Shown here: piece by piece, positions 63,000 through 64,000 of the stretch
Numbering within the stretch: the stretch's first letter is position 1
Layout: every line of letters starts with the position of its first letter
Translations under genes and position numbers: made by a program
Notes under the pieces: model-generated
What the model was told of the DNA's origin: nothing
What the model saw: the letters and a program-made list of their open reading frames with translations, nothing else
The model's database searches: none
Source of the DNA: Cyclobacteriaceae bacterium
Lineage (GTDB): Bacteria > Bacteroidota > Bacteroidia > Cytophagales > Cyclobacteriaceae
NCBI GenBank assembly: GCA_028285445.1
Contig: JANQPQ010000016.1
Coordinates: 1-64,000, forward strand
DNA length: 64,000 nt
Direction of reading: 5' to 3'

Positions 63000-63768
63000 T
63001 CTCTGTGATGAGTTCGCGGAAATATTTCGGGGCTTGTCTCAGCCGGCTTCCGTACCAGGAGAAAAATTCACCATCAACTAACTTTATTTTGCTTTTCGCG
63101 AAATGTGTTTTGTAAGTGCTAATGTGTTTCTCTCGAAATGGGAAAGGTTCAGATGATAAAAAGATGTAATCGGGCGAACTTTCCAATTCAGGATCGATTT
63201 CAGGATAGCGCGTGATTTGACTAAACACGTTGTGAAAACCCAACCTCCTCAATAGATGATCAATAAAGGTTTGCCCTCCAGCTGCCATAGTGGGCTTGTT
63301 CCAAATAAGATAAGCGACGGTAGTGGGATTGTCGAGGGTAGTAACTTGTTCAAAGCCCAATTCTATTTCGCCTACCAATCTTTTCGCCTGCTCCGTCTTT
63401 TGAGTAATCTTTCCAACTTCCAGGATCATATTAAAAGCGTCTTCCAGCGTAAATATGTCACTTACCCAAACAGGGTATTTAGAACGGAGTTGTTCAATAC
63501 CCTCTTTGTAGTTTTCCTCTTTGTTGGCAATGATTAAGTCTGGCCTTAAAGATTGAATTTTCTCAAAATTGAACTTCTTGGTTCCTCCTATTTTCTCAGT
63601 GTTCTTTACTTCACCTTCTGGATGGACACAAAACTTAGTGATACCGACAACTTTATGTCCCAGGCCAAGATCAAATAGCAGCTCAGTTTGAGAGGGTACT
63701 AATGAAATAATGCGATTGACTTCCTCGGGTATCGAAACTACTGCACCCATCTGGTCTACAACCTGCAT
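62977..63768 (-). CDS. BtuF/FepB-like metal-receptor protein without signal peptide
   Basis: A 263-aa protein with the helical-backbone metal receptor fold of cobalamin and siderophore binding proteins: RIISLVPSQTELLFDLG, VVGITKFCVHPEG, KIQSLRPDLIIANKEEN and ILEVGKIT. The reading frame begins with MQVVDQMGAVVSIPEEVNR and a stop codon lies immediately upstream, so there is no signal peptide or lipobox. It is therefore probably cytosolic, unlike the classic family. No permease or ATPase is adjacent. It follows the M42 gene by 13 nt on the minus strand. Ligand unknown. Confidence 0.85.
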   Translation of the reverse strand: MQVVDQMGAVVSIPEEVNRIISLVPSQTELLFDLGLGHKVVGITKFCVHPEGEVKNTEKIGGTKKFNFEKIQSLRPDLIIANKEENYKEGIEQLRSKYPVWVSDIFTLEDAFNMILEVGKITQKTEQAKRLVGEIELGFEQVTTLDNPTTVAYLIWNKPTMAAGGQTFIDHLLRRLGFHNVFSQITRYPEIDPELESSPDYIFLSSEPFPFREKHISTYKTHFAKSKIKLVDGEFFSWYGSRLRQAPKYFRELITEINAENSE

Positions 63769-63781
63769 CAGCTAGAATCGG

Positions 63782-64000
63782 TTACTTAATATACCGGAAG
63801 TCGTGTCCTGATTTAAGCTGTACGACGAACTCATAAATGAGCTTGATTACATTTTCAATATCATCGTTGTGGGCAGTTTCTACAGTAGTATGCATGTATT
63901 TTAGCGGCAGAGAAATTAATGCTGAAGCTACCCCATCGTTGGAATAGGCGAATGCGTCGGTGTCGGTGCCCGTTGATCTCGATATGGCCTGGCGTTGAAA
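63782..64000 (-). CDS. M42-family metallopeptidase, C-terminal part (runs off the window)
   Basis: The last 72 codons of a gene whose start lies beyond the right edge. The stop is TAA at 63784-63782. The sequence contains the M42 signature GTDTDAFAYSNDGVAS and then ALISLPLKYMHTTVET, with the metal-binding histidine. It resembles the equivalent region of the M42 enzyme at 46199-47248 (GGTDTAGVQ..IPTRHLH) but differs enough to be a separate subtype. It lies upstream of the BtuF-like gene and is probably co-transcribed. Confidence 0.9.
   Translation of the reverse strand, partial: FQRQAISRSTGTDTDAFAYSNDGVASALISLPLKYMHTTVETAHNDDIENVIKLIYEFVVQLKSGHDFRYIK

Noticed and set aside
1-64000. CRISPR arrays, insertion sequences, prophage, integrases or defence islands
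   Set aside because: No regularly spaced repeats, transposase or integrase motifs, or phage genes were seen on either strand.

Overview
The window reads as chromosomal DNA of a member of the Bacteroidota, most likely a free-living, probably marine Cytophagales bacterium. The evidence is two secreted proteins with type IX secretion (T9SS) C-terminal sorting domains, a SusC/SusD pair, promoters of the Bacteroidota form TTTG-N19-TAnnTTTG, a fused DAHP synthase-chorismate mutase and the OstA-type LptD. Most genes are core housekeeping genes. I found no phage, insertion sequence, CRISPR array, toxin-antitoxin pair or recognisable defence island.

Layout. 1-150 holds a strong leftward promoter and what looks like the leader of a gene, perhaps an rRNA operon, lying off the left edge. 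151-4527 (minus) is a spoT-fur-STAS-purA unit linking the stringent response to purine synthesis. 4613-8074 (plus) holds tRNA-Leu(UAG) followed by tig-clpP-clpX. 8071-10689 holds lpxB and a queD/PTPS gene (minus) and hldD (plus), serving LPS and queuosine or pterin. 10693-18658 is an exported-protein region: two head-to-head T9SS cargo genes (a BNR-repeat protein and a zincin-type metalloprotease), a DUF3179 lipoprotein and an unknown exported protein. 18687-23122 is a susC-susD unit ending in a textbook terminator. 23326-28565 (minus) is lepA-folD-queE plus a multidomain TPR/propeller/OmpA protein resembling the T9SS component PorE.

28717-36028 is accessory: a seven-helix membrane AraC regulator followed by a membrane-anchored serine beta-lactamase-like protein, an exported amidohydrolase, a methyltransferase/NTF2-like pair, an AcpH-like protein and small membrane or lipoproteins. 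36032-45149 (minus) holds prfB with its programmed +1 frameshift, a DUF885 peptidase-like lipoprotein, ilvE with its own terminator, a PduO-type cobalamin adenosyltransferase overlapping an orphan ABC ATPase, and a large membrane-TPR protein. 45160-51595 holds gatC, plsC, an M42 peptidase, tandem tRNA-Leu(CAG)/tRNA-Leu(GAG), the ergothioneine genes egtD-egtB and an acyl-CoA carboxylase carboxyltransferase. 51658-57948 is an envelope block (MlaD-like, amidase, divergent lptD) followed by lysS. 58025-64000 holds proline dehydrogenase, the shikimate genes aroG-CM, aroB and aroA, a YtxH-like protein, a BtuF-like protein without a signal peptide, and the C-terminus of a second M42 peptidase.

The genome is compact. 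All eight convergent gene pairs in the window overlap or lie within 10 bp, and no gene-free stretch exceeds 300 bp; the longest are 14032-14248 and 23123-23325. About nine genes appear to start at GTG or TTG, and several -7 elements help choose between alternative starts. No single undescribed system stands out. The best leads are the divergent T9SS-cargo control region with a 41-bp palindrome, the PorE-like gene coupled to queE, the spoT-purA linkage, the membrane AraC/serine-hydrolase pair and the membrane-TPR protein. All functions are inferred from protein motifs read by eye; no database search was run.
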